This document shows, one piece after another, positions 35,115 to 44,063 of a stretch of DNA of 64,000 nt (position 1 is its first letter; each line of letters begins with the position of its first letter). The notes below the pieces were generated by a model that saw nothing but the letters and a program-made list of their open reading frames with translations, was not told where the DNA came from and did no database searches. The DNA is from an uncultured Ruminiclostridium sp. Its GTDB lineage: Bacteria > Bacillota > Clostridia > Oscillospirales > Ruminococcaceae. The stretch covers positions 65,659 to 129,658 of the forward strand of contig CAKSFR010000009.1 of assembly GCA_934454635.1 (NCBI GenBank). Direction: 5' to 3'. The translations under genes and the position numbers were made by a program.

Positions 35115-35909
35115 TTAAACAGGCAGATACTTTTCATAAAGCATCTTCGCAAATTCACAGCTTGTATAAGCGGCGAACTTCTGATATTTGTCCGACTTTT
35201 CACTGTCCGCGAAATCGCATACGCTATTGATTATAAGAGCCTTTGGCTGCGGTACGTCCGCGTACTGCGCCGCATATGCCACGGCATACGACTCCATATC
35301 CAGACCGATAGTGCGCCTGTTATGTACGCGAATGTGCTTATCGAGAATTTCGCGGTTGGTAATTACCGAATGCCCGCACGCCATCGCCCCGATAAACACA
35401 TGACACTGATTTTCCTCGGAGCTTATCGCCTGCTCAACAAACCCGCGAATATCCGAAAGCAGTTCGACAGACGTAGGACGGGGAATAAACCCAACCGAAT
35501 CGAAGCGTATGCTCGCCTTTTCGGGGCTAACGAACTTGCCCGTGCCACAGTTCCATACCTCGTCCGCAACCATAACATCTCCGTAAAACTGTTCGTCCGA
35601 ATCGGACAAGGCAACGCCCGCCGCAATGCCGACCATGATAATATATTTCGGACGAAATCTTGAAATCGCTTTCATTGAGGTGACCGCCGCAGATATCATT
35701 CCCATTTCATTCTGACGCACCGCAATAACGCGAAAGGGCTTTCCCCCGCGTAAAAACTCCGCCGTGAAATAAGCCTGCGAATCCCCGTCGAATCGCAGCT
35801 CCTCCCAGTTGGGATACATACCCGGAACGGCGTTCCATTCCGCTTCGGTAACAGCCTGAATCACCGCAGCACAGCCGTATTTTTCCATAATCTTGCACAC
35901 GTTATTCAA
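35115..35909 (-). CDS. Nucleoside phosphorylase-like protein (PNP/MTAN fold)
   Basis: A protein of up to 264 residues with the PNP/UDP phosphorylase fold: IIMVGIAAGV, the substrate-binding GLDMESYAVAYAAQ and NSVCDFAD (the catalytic Asp segment). Related stand-alone enzymes hydrolyse methylthioadenosine or S-adenosylhomocysteine; that would suit removal of SAM by-products, but substrate is not provable here. It is the last gene of the RiPP-linked signalling block. The start is uncertain: a TTG at 35909 overlaps the STAS stop, with GTG 35900 and ATG 35888 as alternatives. Confidence 0.75.
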   Translation of the reverse strand: MNNVCKIMEKYGCAAVIQAVTEAEWNAVPGMYPNWEELRFDGDSQAYFTAEFLRGGKPFRVIAVRQNEMGMISAAVTSMKAISRFRPKYIIMVGIAAGVALSDSDEQFYGDVMVADEVWNCGTGKFVSPEKASIRFDSVGFIPRPTSVELLSDIRGFVEQAISSEENQCHVFIGAMACGHSVITNREILDKHIRVHNRRTIGLDMESYAVAYAAQYADVPQPKALIINSVCDFADSEKSDKYQKFAAYTSCEFAKMLYEKYLPV

Positions 35910-36201
35910 TATCGAGGAAATCGGTAAAGCCGGTTATTTCCAGAATTTCCATGACCGCGCTGCCGACATTTATAAGCCTAAGACCCTCCTCTTTTTTCAG
36001 CTCTTTATGTGCTTTTAAAAGTACGCGAAGTCCCGCAGACGATATGTATTCCAGTTTTTCAAGGTCAAGCGTTATCGGCTGCGCATTTCCAAGCGCCTTG
36101 TCGAGTTCCTTTTCAAGCTCGGGCGCGGTTACGGTATCAAGCCGACCGTCCAAAACGAATGTTATGCCGTTTTCGGCTTTCTTTTCAATATTAAGGCTCA
36201 T
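35902..36201 (-). CDS. STAS-domain anti-sigma factor antagonist
   Basis: A 99-residue single STAS domain. LEYISSAGLRVLLKAHKEL carries the phosphorylatable Ser (about residue 55) of SpoIIAA/RsbV-type antagonists. Such proteins switch an anti-sigma kinase, but no partner kinase of that class is in the window. It lies 14 bases after the response regulator with AAAAGGAG upstream, so it belongs to the same transcript. Confidence 0.88.
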   Translation of the reverse strand: MSLNIEKKAENGITFVLDGRLDTVTAPELEKELDKALGNAQPITLDLEKLEYISSAGLRVLLKAHKELKKEEGLRLINVGSAVMEILEITGFTDFLDIE

Positions 36202-36215
36202 TGTCGTTCTCCTTT

Positions 36216-37028
36216 TCAGCAAATATCTCCTATTTTCTTGCAGTGCAGGCTGTAAATCCAAGCATTGCGATCTTCCGCCCACGAAAAACGCCGCATATAT
36301 TCACCGCTGTATTTTCGCAGAGCTTCGATATCGCCGCCGATTATGCTGTACAAATCACATTCGACCATTTCGCCATCAACGTACCGCTTGCGGCCGTCGG
36401 AACAGATAATATCACCTATTCCAAGCTGCTTCAGCATATCGAGAAGCCGCTTTGAAGTGTTGCGGTACAGCGCGCGCGTATTGTCGTCGGCAGGACGATC
36501 CGGCCAGAGGTTTGCTATTGCGTCCCCGACCGTAAGCCCGGAGTCCGCACGGTCAACCAAAAGTGCAAAAAGCTCCTCAACCTTAGGTCTGCTGAAAGAA
36601 ATTATCCTGCCGTTTGCGCGGACGACAAAATCGGGTATCGTCTGTATCTGCACAAGGCTAGCCGCAACAGGCTTTATGCGCGCCGCCTTGTCCAGTTCGT
36701 TTCGTATATCGTCGGCGGTGTACGGTTTAAGGACATATCCGACCGCGTTCACTCCGAATGCGTCCAAAGCGTACCTGTCATACGCCGTAACAAATACAAT
36801 GCGCACGTTCGGGTCGATGCGCGTAAGCTGCCGCGCAAGCTCAAGTCCGTGCATTTCAGGCATTTCCATGTCAAGAAAAGCTACGTCAACGGGATTTTTT
36901 TCCGCCCAGAGGCAAGCCTCCTGCGCACTTGAAAAAAGCCGCAGATCCTCAACGTCGGGAAAATCCCTGACCGTCATACGAAAATTGACGTGCGCAGGCT
37001 GCTCGTCGTCCACATAAATCACACGCAT
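36216..37028 (-). CDS. Response regulator, REC plus SARP-like winged helix
   Basis: A 270-residue regulator. The receiver domain (residues 1-118) has DD at 7-8, phospho-acceptor Asp53 (FLDMEMPE) and the KP of VLKPY. The C-terminal part has an OmpR/SARP-type winged helix (SRPKVEELFALLVDR, then GDAIANLWPDRP) and a BTAD-like tail. SARP-type proteins bind direct repeats with 11-base periodicity just upstream of the -10. Exactly such repeats exist at the precursor promoter (47380-47396), so it probably activates the peptide genes. It starts two bases after the kinase stop. Confidence 0.85.
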   Translation of the reverse strand: MRVIYVDDEQPAHVNFRMTVRDFPDVEDLRLFSSAQEACLWAEKNPVDVAFLDMEMPEMHGLELARQLTRIDPNVRIVFVTAYDRYALDAFGVNAVGYVLKPYTADDIRNELDKAARIKPVAASLVQIQTIPDFVVRANGRIISFSRPKVEELFALLVDRADSGLTVGDAIANLWPDRPADDNTRALYRNTSKRLLDMLKQLGIGDIICSDGRKRYVDGEMVECDLYSIIGGDIEALRKYSGEYMRRFSWAEDRNAWIYSLHCKKIGDIC

Positions 37029-37030
37029 AG

Positions 37031-38809
37031 TTACACCTCCCTCGGAACCGTAACGGTAACAGTCGTGCCTTTTCCGCGTTCCGACGCTGTTGAGATCGTT
37101 CCGCCGACCATCGTTTTAAGACGAAATTCAACGTTTGCCAACCCTACCGAGCCTTCCTTTTTCGGCGCGGTCATATCAAACCCCACGCCGTCATCGGTTA
37201 TCGTGATAATGTTGTTTTCTTCATTGCTGAAAGTCCTCACGCGGATAATTCCGCTTTCCTTTTTTGGAAGTATCCCGTGCTTGACTGCATTTTCAACAAT
37301 AGGCTGAAGAATCAGCGTTGGAACGTTAAAATCGTCGGCTTCGGCTTCGGCGATAAATTCGATTTTCGAGCCGTACCGCATCTTTTCAAGTTCTATATAA
37401 TCTTCAACATGACGCAGTTCCTTTGAAAACGGCACGAGCGAATCGTTTCCGAGGATATCAACGTTGCTGCGAAGATAGCGTGCGAAACGCACAACCGTTT
37501 CGTCCGCAAGCTTCGGGTCGTATTTGCACATTCCGCTTATCGCGTTAAGCACATTAAAGATAAAGTGGCTGCGTATCTGACCTGTCGCCAGAACAATTCT
37601 GCTGCTTTTCAGCTCTTCTTCAAGCCTGTGCGTCTGCTCAGCCTTTTCACGGTCAAGAACAATTTTACGCAGCTCCACAACAAGAAATGCCGCAAAAGTC
37701 AGCACAAACACGGGCTTTACGACCATTCCCGAAGTGAAAAGCCCCAAAACGGCGTTTGCAAGCGCAATTACCCACGACATAAGCAGCGGAAGATATAAAA
37801 GCTCAAACTTTTTTGTCCTGTCGGTCGAATAATCGACAAAAATACAGACGATAAGGGCGATCGAAGCGCACGCCTGTACGGGAATCCATACATACTGCGC
37901 GTTGAATATCCCTATCGCGCCGAGCGTAGTGACAATAAACAGAACGGCTGCCGCCGCTGCCTGCGCATACGCAATATACGCGCCGATTTTTTTCACCTTT
38001 CCCCCAAGCGCGTCGGCAACGCAGAACGAAAAAAGCATTCCCGCCGTCATGACCGTCATAAAGCGGCCTACAGTTCCGAACGCAAGCGCACTGAAATTTA
38101 TCGAGAAATTTATAGTGTCGAATATCAGGTATGCGCCGGCAAATACAGCAAACGCCCCCCAATGAAACAGCCTTTTTGCGTCGCCGTTTTTTCGGAAGCC
38201 GAATCCCAGTCCGATAAGCACAAGCGCAATGGCGATAACCGAAAATCCCGCAAGCCGCGCGGGCAGACTGAGCCGAAGCATATACAGTTCAAATTCCGCG
38301 CCCTCACAGACGTAAATATTGTCCAGAAAGCTGCGGAACGCGCAGCCGTTTCCAAAGCCGTGGAAGTTGTACAGCGTTATTTCAACGGATTCGTCGGGAG
38401 AAATTTCACACGACTCCCACCTGCACCACGTCTTTCCGCAAAGCTCGTCGAATTTGTTCGCGTTAGGCACGTCCGAGCTGCCGCTCCATACCGATTTCCC
38501 GCCGACTTTTATTTCCGCGCTTATATGATCCAGAAAAAAGCGAAAAACATCGCCGTCCGCCGCTCCGCCGCTGTCACCGACAAGCAGCCTGCCGCGCAGG
38601 ACAAGGCTTCTCCCTGTAAAGACCGAGCTGCCCGAAAGCGGTCTGAATTTCCCGCCGTCAAGGCTGTATTCTCCCTCAAAAGCGGCTTTAAGCGGCGCGG
38701 GAGCCGCCGCCTGAGTGCTCCTCAGCGACGCAGCCACAAGCAGAATAACCGCAAGCAGCAGCACCATGCCCTGAAATATATACTCGCCGACTTCCTTTTT
38801 TAAATGCAT
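37031..38809 (-). CDS. LytS/YehU-type sensor histidine kinase
   Basis: A 592-residue membrane kinase. A signal-anchor (12-33) precedes an extracytoplasmic jelly-roll-like domain (about 35-175), then seven membrane helices as in 7TMR-DISM sensors. The His_kinase domain has RSHFIFNVLNAI (His near residue 415) and the ATP-binding N box QPIVENAVKHG. It pairs with the response regulator directly downstream. An extracellular sensor in a peptide-export operon suggests detection of the peptide itself or of an envelope signal. GAGG precedes the ATG. Confidence 0.9.
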   Translation of the reverse strand: MHLKKEVGEYIFQGMVLLLAVILLVAASLRSTQAAAPAPLKAAFEGEYSLDGGKFRPLSGSSVFTGRSLVLRGRLLVGDSGGAADGDVFRFFLDHISAEIKVGGKSVWSGSSDVPNANKFDELCGKTWCRWESCEISPDESVEITLYNFHGFGNGCAFRSFLDNIYVCEGAEFELYMLRLSLPARLAGFSVIAIALVLIGLGFGFRKNGDAKRLFHWGAFAVFAGAYLIFDTINFSINFSALAFGTVGRFMTVMTAGMLFSFCVADALGGKVKKIGAYIAYAQAAAAAVLFIVTTLGAIGIFNAQYVWIPVQACASIALIVCIFVDYSTDRTKKFELLYLPLLMSWVIALANAVLGLFTSGMVVKPVFVLTFAAFLVVELRKIVLDREKAEQTHRLEEELKSSRIVLATGQIRSHFIFNVLNAISGMCKYDPKLADETVVRFARYLRSNVDILGNDSLVPFSKELRHVEDYIELEKMRYGSKIEFIAEAEADDFNVPTLILQPIVENAVKHGILPKKESGIIRVRTFSNEENNIITITDDGVGFDMTAPKKEGSVGLANVEFRLKTMVGGTISTASERGKGTTVTVTVPREV

Positions 38810-38811
38810 TT

Positions 38812-40992
38812 TCAGACCTCTGCCCTCTGCCGCTCGACAAGCTCCGCAAAAAATCCGCCGTGCGCTATAAGCTCCTCATAAGTCCCGTCTTCGGCGATCC
38901 TGCCTTTTTCGATAACTATTATTCGGTCGCACTCCTTTATAGTTGAAAGGCGGTGCGCCACCACGATTCTTGTGCATTTTAGCTTCGCAAGCGAATCGGA
39001 AACCTGCTTTTGCGTAATGTTGTCGAGAGCGCTTGTCGCCTCGTCGAAAATCAGTATCTTCGGCTTTGGAGCAATGGCGCGCGCTATCATAAGGCGCTGG
39101 CGCTGTCCGCCGGAAATTCCGCCCGAGCCTTCTGAAATTATCGTGTTCATGCCCATGGGCATAGCGCGTATGTCGTCTGCAATGCCCGCAATTTCCGCAG
39201 CTTCCCACGCCTCTTTTTCAGTGAGCCACGGCGCAGAAATGATGATATTTGAAAGAATATCTCCCTGAAACAGCTTTCCGTTCTGCGTCACAACGCCGAG
39301 CCTCTTTCTGAGCGAGCGCAGATCTATGCTCGAAATATCCTTTCCGTCATAGTAGACCGCGCCCCTCTGCGGCGTTTCAAAGCCGAGAAGCAGACGTATC
39401 AGCGTGGATTTTCCGCAGCCCGTTTTTCCGACTATCGCGACGTACTGCCCGGGGCGTATTTTTAGCGTAAGGTCGTCAAGAACCGGCGGCATACTTTCGT
39501 TATATCTGAACGAGATGTTGTTTAGTTCAATTCCGCCCGAAACCCGCGTAAGGACCTGCTTGTTCTCGGTTATTTCGGGTTCGGCTTCCATTATCGGCTT
39601 CGCCATATCGAGAACAGGACGTATCTGAGCTATGCTCGCGGCAATTCCCGCAAGCGCCGTAAACGCTCCCGAAACCATGCCGTAAGCCGACTGGAACGCA
39701 TAGTAATCCGCAACTGAAACTCCGCTTGTTACCGCAAGATAATACATCGCTATCATTCCGACAGAAGAAATGAGCATCGTAAAAATCGAGTTCAGCTTCA
39801 GCAGCGCGGGCGGATCGTATTCAAACCGCGCATTCTTTGCATAAAGCTCGCCCCATTTCGCAAAAGCCCGCTTTTCCGCGCCCGAAAGCTTGATTTTCTG
39901 AACGCCCGAAATCATAGCGTAGCTTTCGCCCTCCTCCTTTGCGGCGAGCTCCATTTGCTGCTTTGAGATCTTCATCTGCACAAATGTCGTGACAAGCGAA
40001 AGAGCAATAGTCGCAAGAATAATTATCAGCGCGGGAACCACAAGCGCAGGCGCATATTTGAATATCTGCGCAATGTAGATAAGCGAAAAAAGCGACGTAA
40101 GCCCGACCGACAACACCGTAGACATAATCATCTGACAAAGCATTCCTATGTACTGCGAGCGCGCAGAAAGCTCGCCGGCGCTGTACTTGCCGAAAAACGA
40201 CGCAGGAAGCGAAAGCACGCGCATCACCGTTGCGGACTGAACTGACAGCGAGATTTTCGTGCTTATTCTAGAGAAAATCAGCGATTTTACCGAATTGAAC
40301 AGCAGCGAGCTTATTGATACACATATGCTGAAAACCGCAATTGCAATCAGCAGCCGCACGCTTTCCGACTCGATAACCGTCGAGAACAGCAGCTGGCTTA
40401 TTTTCGGCGAAAACATTCCGATAAGCGTTACGACAACGGTTATCGCCGCCGTGAGAATAAAATCGGAGACCGAAAGTTGCGCCAGAATATACTTCGCAAG
40501 CGATACGACAGTGATTTTTTTCAGCGGGAACGGCTTATAGAAAGCGAACGCTTCTTCGGCGAAATCATGCTGATTTTTGCTGTTGACTTTCGTTTTCCGC
40601 CCGTTTTTGTCAAAGAAATAATACCCCGTTATTTTCGCGGGTAAAAGCGCGACAACCGAGCCGTCGCTGCGGCGCGAAGCAAGCATTGCGCCTATAGCTT
40701 CCTTGTACCAGCCGTCTGTAAGACTGACCTGCCGCCGCATTATCCCGTGCGGACGGGTCATATACTCAAGCTGGTCGTTAAGATCGGTTATTTTTTCGGG
40801 AACTTCCCCGGGCTTTGCGCCGTAATAACGCAAGATCTGATTTATCGCGTCAAGCGAGGCTAAACGGTCGTCGTTTGCCGAGGCTGCGGCGCGCTTTCCC
40901 GTAACCGCGCGGGAGATTTGCTCAAAAGCGTCGGAAAACGCTTCATCATCGCGCTTCTGCCGCTCAAGTATCTGTTCATTGAACCAACTCAC
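38812..40992 (-). CDS. NHLM/NHLP-type export ABC transporter without peptidase
   Basis: A 726-residue fused permease-ATPase. The N-terminal 160 residues are the extra cytosolic domain typical of the peptidase-free partner in NHLM bacteriocin export systems. Six membrane helices follow, then the ATPase with GKTGCGKST, LSGGQRQRL-type signature (SGGQRQRLMIARAI) and IFDEATSALD. It likely forms a heterodimer with the C39-containing transporter, from which it is separated by 12 bases. Confidence 0.92.
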   Translation of the reverse strand: MSWFNEQILERQKRDDEAFSDAFEQISRAVTGKRAAASANDDRLASLDAINQILRYYGAKPGEVPEKITDLNDQLEYMTRPHGIMRRQVSLTDGWYKEAIGAMLASRRSDGSVVALLPAKITGYYFFDKNGRKTKVNSKNQHDFAEEAFAFYKPFPLKKITVVSLAKYILAQLSVSDFILTAAITVVVTLIGMFSPKISQLLFSTVIESESVRLLIAIAVFSICVSISSLLFNSVKSLIFSRISTKISLSVQSATVMRVLSLPASFFGKYSAGELSARSQYIGMLCQMIMSTVLSVGLTSLFSLIYIAQIFKYAPALVVPALIIILATIALSLVTTFVQMKISKQQMELAAKEEGESYAMISGVQKIKLSGAEKRAFAKWGELYAKNARFEYDPPALLKLNSIFTMLISSVGMIAMYYLAVTSGVSVADYYAFQSAYGMVSGAFTALAGIAASIAQIRPVLDMAKPIMEAEPEITENKQVLTRVSGGIELNNISFRYNESMPPVLDDLTLKIRPGQYVAIVGKTGCGKSTLIRLLLGFETPQRGAVYYDGKDISSIDLRSLRKRLGVVTQNGKLFQGDILSNIIISAPWLTEKEAWEAAEIAGIADDIRAMPMGMNTIISEGSGGISGGQRQRLMIARAIAPKPKILIFDEATSALDNITQKQVSDSLAKLKCTRIVVAHRLSTIKECDRIIVIEKGRIAEDGTYEELIAHGGFFAELVERQRAEV

Positions 40993-41004
40993 GTTTTCTC
41001 CCCC

Positions 41005-43185
41005 TTAATCGCTCGATACAAGCTTTTTATAAAGCCCGTCATTTTTATAAAGTTCCTCATGCGTGCCGCGTTCGACCACTTTTCCTTTGTCCATTACGAT
41101 TATCTCGTCGCAGTCGCGTATAGTCGAAAGCCTGTGCGCCACGACAATGCAGGTTATTCCGCGATCCTTTATCGCTTTTACGACCTCATACTCCGTTTTC
41201 GCGTCAAGCGCCGAGGTCGCCTCGTCCATTATAACGATCGTGGGATCCTGCGCAAGAACGCGCGCAATTTCAAGGCGCTGCCGCTGTCCGCCCGAAAGGT
41301 CTTTTCCCCCCTCGGTAAGCTTATAGCCGTAACCGCCGTCGCGCTGCATAATATCGGTATGTATCTGCGCGTCGCGCGCCGCAAGTATCATTTCAAAATC
41401 TTCAATTGAATTATCCCACATTTTTATGTTGTTGGCGATAGTGTCCTCAAAAAGAATTATATCCTGGTCAACAACCGCGAGAGAGCCTGTAAAAATGCTC
41501 CTGTTTATTTTATTTATCGGCTTTCCGTCGAAGAGTATCTCCCCGCTCCACGGCTGATAAAGTCCCGAAATAAGCTTTGCAAGCGTGGATTTTCCGCAGC
41601 CCGACGAGCCGACAAACGCAACTCTGCTGCCCGGCTCAAGCGTCATGCTGAAATTCTCGATAAGCGGCGCCTCAAGCTTTGAATAACCGAACGTTACGTT
41701 CTTCATTTCAAGCTTTCCCGAAAGCTTGCCCTCTTCCTCGCCTATTTCCGCGTTTTCGTTTTCATACGCTGCGTCGGCAGGATACTCCATAACGTCCTCT
41801 ATTCGCTCCATTTCGGAACGCATTTCCTGTAAAGTCTGACCCGCGCCTATAAGGCTGAGCGCAGGACCGGTAAACGAGCTGAGAAAGCCCTGAAAAGCCA
41901 TTATCATACCGACGGTAAAGCTGCCGTTCATCGCAAAATATACGCCGAACATAAGCACGGCAGTGCTGCAAAGCGTTGAAACAAGCGACGGTATCATTCC
42001 GAGATACTGGTTAAGCTTCAGGAACTTTACCTCCTGCGCGTTCACGCTTGCCTGATATCCTGCCCACTTCTCAAAAAAACCGTTCTCCGCGCCGCTTGCC
42101 TTGATCGTTTCTATCATTTCAATGCCTGCAACGGTCGCTCCGCTGAGAAGTCCGCGGTCGCGCATCTGCACACGCGTGATGTTCATTCGCTTTTTTGAAA
42201 TGATCCGCGAAACGAACAGATTCACGATTATCGAAACAATTCCGATAAGCGTGAGAAACCAACTGTATTGCAGCATAACAACGAGGTAGAATATCATCAT
42301 TCCCGTATCAAGCACCAGCGGCGCAAGCGTGTTCACGAGATTTCCCGCGACAGAGGCGTTCGACGCCTGCCGCCCCTGAATATCTCCCGCCATTCTCTGC
42401 GAGAAAAACTCCATGGGAAGCCGCAGGACGTGCCAGAAATACGTCGCGTTTCCGACTGCGGAAAGCTTTCCGTTTATTTTAAGCGAATACACCGCCTGTA
42501 TCCATTCGACAATAAGCTGAACTCCCAAAAATACCGCGAACGCGATAAGAAAAGGATACAGCCAGTCGGGGTTCTGCCCGGTAAGCAGCCTGTCAAAAAA
42601 AATTCGGCTGAACGCGGGCGAAATTACACCCATAAGCGCCGAAATTATACCCGTAAGCGCCACGAAAGCGACCTGTATTCCCGCGCCTTTCAGACGCTTT
42701 TTCGCAAACGTCAGAATACTTTTCGGCTTTCCGCCGGGTTCAAATGTTTCGTTCGGCTCAAACATCATGCAGATGCCTGTAAAAGAGCGATCGAACGTTT
42801 CCTCCGAAACAGTGTACGTTCCGCGCGCAGGGTCGTTGAGCACCGCCTTTTTGCCCTTAAATCCGTCCAGAACAACGAAGTGATTGAAATTCCAGTGAAT
42901 TATACAGGGGAATTTTCCGTTTTTGCGGAGCTCCTCGGGTTCATAACGATAGCCCTTTGCGTTAAGCCCGTATGAGCGCGCCGCAATAAGCACGTTTTTC
43001 GCTTTTGAGCCGTCGCGCGATACGCCGCAATCGGAACGGAGCTGTTCAAGCGGGATCCATTTGCCGTAATACGCAAGAATCATCGTCAGACACGCCGCGC
43101 CGCATTCGAGCGCTTCCATCTGCATAACTACGGGAACCTTTGCCGCGCCGCGCGTAAGCGGCTTTTTTATCTTTCCTTTACCCAT
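41005..43185 (-). CDS. C39 peptidase-containing NHLM export ABC transporter
   Basis: A 726-residue peptidase-permease-ATPase. The C39 domain (residues 1-145) has the oxyanion Gln22 and catalytic Cys28 in MQMEALECGAACL, His in IIHWNFNHFVVLDG and the Asp in LNDPARG. It should remove leader peptides after a double-Gly-type site, here AAG or TGG. Six membrane helices and an ATPase (GSSGCGKST, LSGGQRQRLEIARV, MDEATSALD) complete it. All catalytic residues are present. It starts eight bases after the HlyD-like gene. Confidence 0.95.
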   Translation of the reverse strand: MGKGKIKKPLTRGAAKVPVVMQMEALECGAACLTMILAYYGKWIPLEQLRSDCGVSRDGSKAKNVLIAARSYGLNAKGYRYEPEELRKNGKFPCIIHWNFNHFVVLDGFKGKKAVLNDPARGTYTVSEETFDRSFTGICMMFEPNETFEPGGKPKSILTFAKKRLKGAGIQVAFVALTGIISALMGVISPAFSRIFFDRLLTGQNPDWLYPFLIAFAVFLGVQLIVEWIQAVYSLKINGKLSAVGNATYFWHVLRLPMEFFSQRMAGDIQGRQASNASVAGNLVNTLAPLVLDTGMMIFYLVVMLQYSWFLTLIGIVSIIVNLFVSRIISKKRMNITRVQMRDRGLLSGATVAGIEMIETIKASGAENGFFEKWAGYQASVNAQEVKFLKLNQYLGMIPSLVSTLCSTAVLMFGVYFAMNGSFTVGMIMAFQGFLSSFTGPALSLIGAGQTLQEMRSEMERIEDVMEYPADAAYENENAEIGEEEGKLSGKLEMKNVTFGYSKLEAPLIENFSMTLEPGSRVAFVGSSGCGKSTLAKLISGLYQPWSGEILFDGKPINKINRSIFTGSLAVVDQDIILFEDTIANNIKMWDNSIEDFEMILAARDAQIHTDIMQRDGGYGYKLTEGGKDLSGGQRQRLEIARVLAQDPTIVIMDEATSALDAKTEYEVVKAIKDRGITCIVVAHRLSTIRDCDEIIVMDKGKVVERGTHEELYKNDGLYKKLVSSD

Positions 43186-43193
43186 CGCGCACC

Positions 43194-43670
43194 TCAGTTA
43201 AACACAAAAGAAAGCGGAGAAATTGTTTCTGTAACTATTTCAGCGTAATATGCGCCCTCGGAAATCGTTCCGCCAATTCCGACGCCGCAGACCCATTCAC
43301 CGCGCTGAAAATCCGCGATATGAAGCGCGTAGTCGGTAAAATCTTCACCGTCCGCCTGAACAGCCTGTGATGAAACCGCCGAAACCGTATATTCCGCGCC
43401 GTTTATCCTGACCGTATTCCCTTCGCCGACCGACGCGGCGTCCGATTCTTTTATATAACAGACAACGCTTTCGCCGTCAGATACCGCAACAGCCTTTACC
43501 GTGGTTTCAAGCCGCCCGAACACGCCCCAGACGCACACCCCCGCAAGCAATATGATAATGCCGAGCAAAACCGCCCATACCCCGGGGTTGGATACTCTTA
43601 TGTATTGGTTAAGCTGTTCGGGCGAAGCCGCCCTCTGAACATTTTTTTCGCGGTACAAAGATGATTTCAT
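43194..43670 (-). CDS. Short NHLM HlyD-like secretion protein
   Basis: A 158-residue protein. The N-terminus REKNVQRAASPEQLNQYI and the following single membrane helix (about 32-52, ending VWGVFGRLET) match the start of NHLM-system HlyD proteins. The usual long coiled coil is missing, leaving a small beta-rich domain (43-residue intervals of strand/Gly turns). A Gram-positive cell without an outer membrane may need only this short adaptor. GGAAAGGA precedes the ATG. It is first in the export transcript. Confidence 0.8.
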   Translation of the reverse strand: MKSSLYREKNVQRAASPEQLNQYIRVSNPGVWAVLLGIIILLAGVCVWGVFGRLETTVKAVAVSDGESVVCYIKESDAASVGEGNTVRINGAEYTVSAVSSQAVQADGEDFTDYALHIADFQRGEWVCGVGIGGTISEGAYYAEIVTETISPLSFVFN

Positions 43671-43711
43671 CGTTCAAGTTCCTTTCCTGACTTTGTACTT
43701 TTTGTAATTTC

Positions 43712-43739
43712 ATTATACCATATTTTTCCCGAAAAGCAA
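43712..43739 (-). promoter_or_regulatory. Promoter of the export/signalling transcript
   Basis: TTGCTT (43734-43739, minus strand), 16 bases, TATAAT (43712-43717) with a TGG extension. It lies after the terminator that closes the precursor transcript, so transporter and sensor genes can be expressed without the peptides. Confidence 0.75.
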
Positions 43740-43766
43740 CAGTTTTTTCCATTCTCAAAACAGCCG

Positions 43767-43801
43767 AAAACCGCCCACGGGCGAAAATACCCGTGCGCGG
43801 T
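43767..43801 (-). terminator. Terminator of the precursor transcript
   Basis: CCGCGCACGGG and CCCGTGGGCGG arms (43790-43800 and 43771-43781) with an eight-base loop, then TTTTCGG on the minus strand. Confidence 0.8.
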
Positions 43802-43811
43802 CGGTCAACTG

Positions 43812-44036
43812 TCATTTTCTTCTGATTTTATTCTCGTCGTACCAGCTCCGCTTTCTTACCGCGCCGCAGTTACGACAAACCGCATAATCTCCGTCGGGCG
43901 AAAGCTGCCATGTTGTATCCATATCGCAGCCGTCGCACGGACAGAGAAATTCGGAAAAGCTTTCTCCCGCGCCGCCGGTTACGGAATCGAGAACATTATC
44001 GTTAAGTTCAAATTCTGAGTGTTTGTTTTCGTCCAT
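43812..44036 (-). CDS. Eighth exported peptide, GG-leader with Cys-rich core
   Basis: A 74-residue peptide. Its short leader ELNDNVLDSVTGG is a classic double-Gly bacteriocin leader, unlike the Nif11 leaders of its neighbours. The core of about 52 residues has Cys in CPCDGC and CRNC, a zinc-ribbon-like pattern, and ends basic (RKRSW...KIRRK). AGAGGG precedes the ATG. It is the last gene before the terminator. It could be a co-exported peptide, a second RiPP substrate or an immunity or signal peptide. Confidence 0.75.
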   Translation of the reverse strand: MDENKHSEFELNDNVLDSVTGGAGESFSEFLCPCDGCDMDTTWQLSPDGDYAVCRNCGAVRKRSWYDENKIRRK

Positions 44037-44063
44037 TTTTCCCTCTTTTCGGCACGGGTGCGG

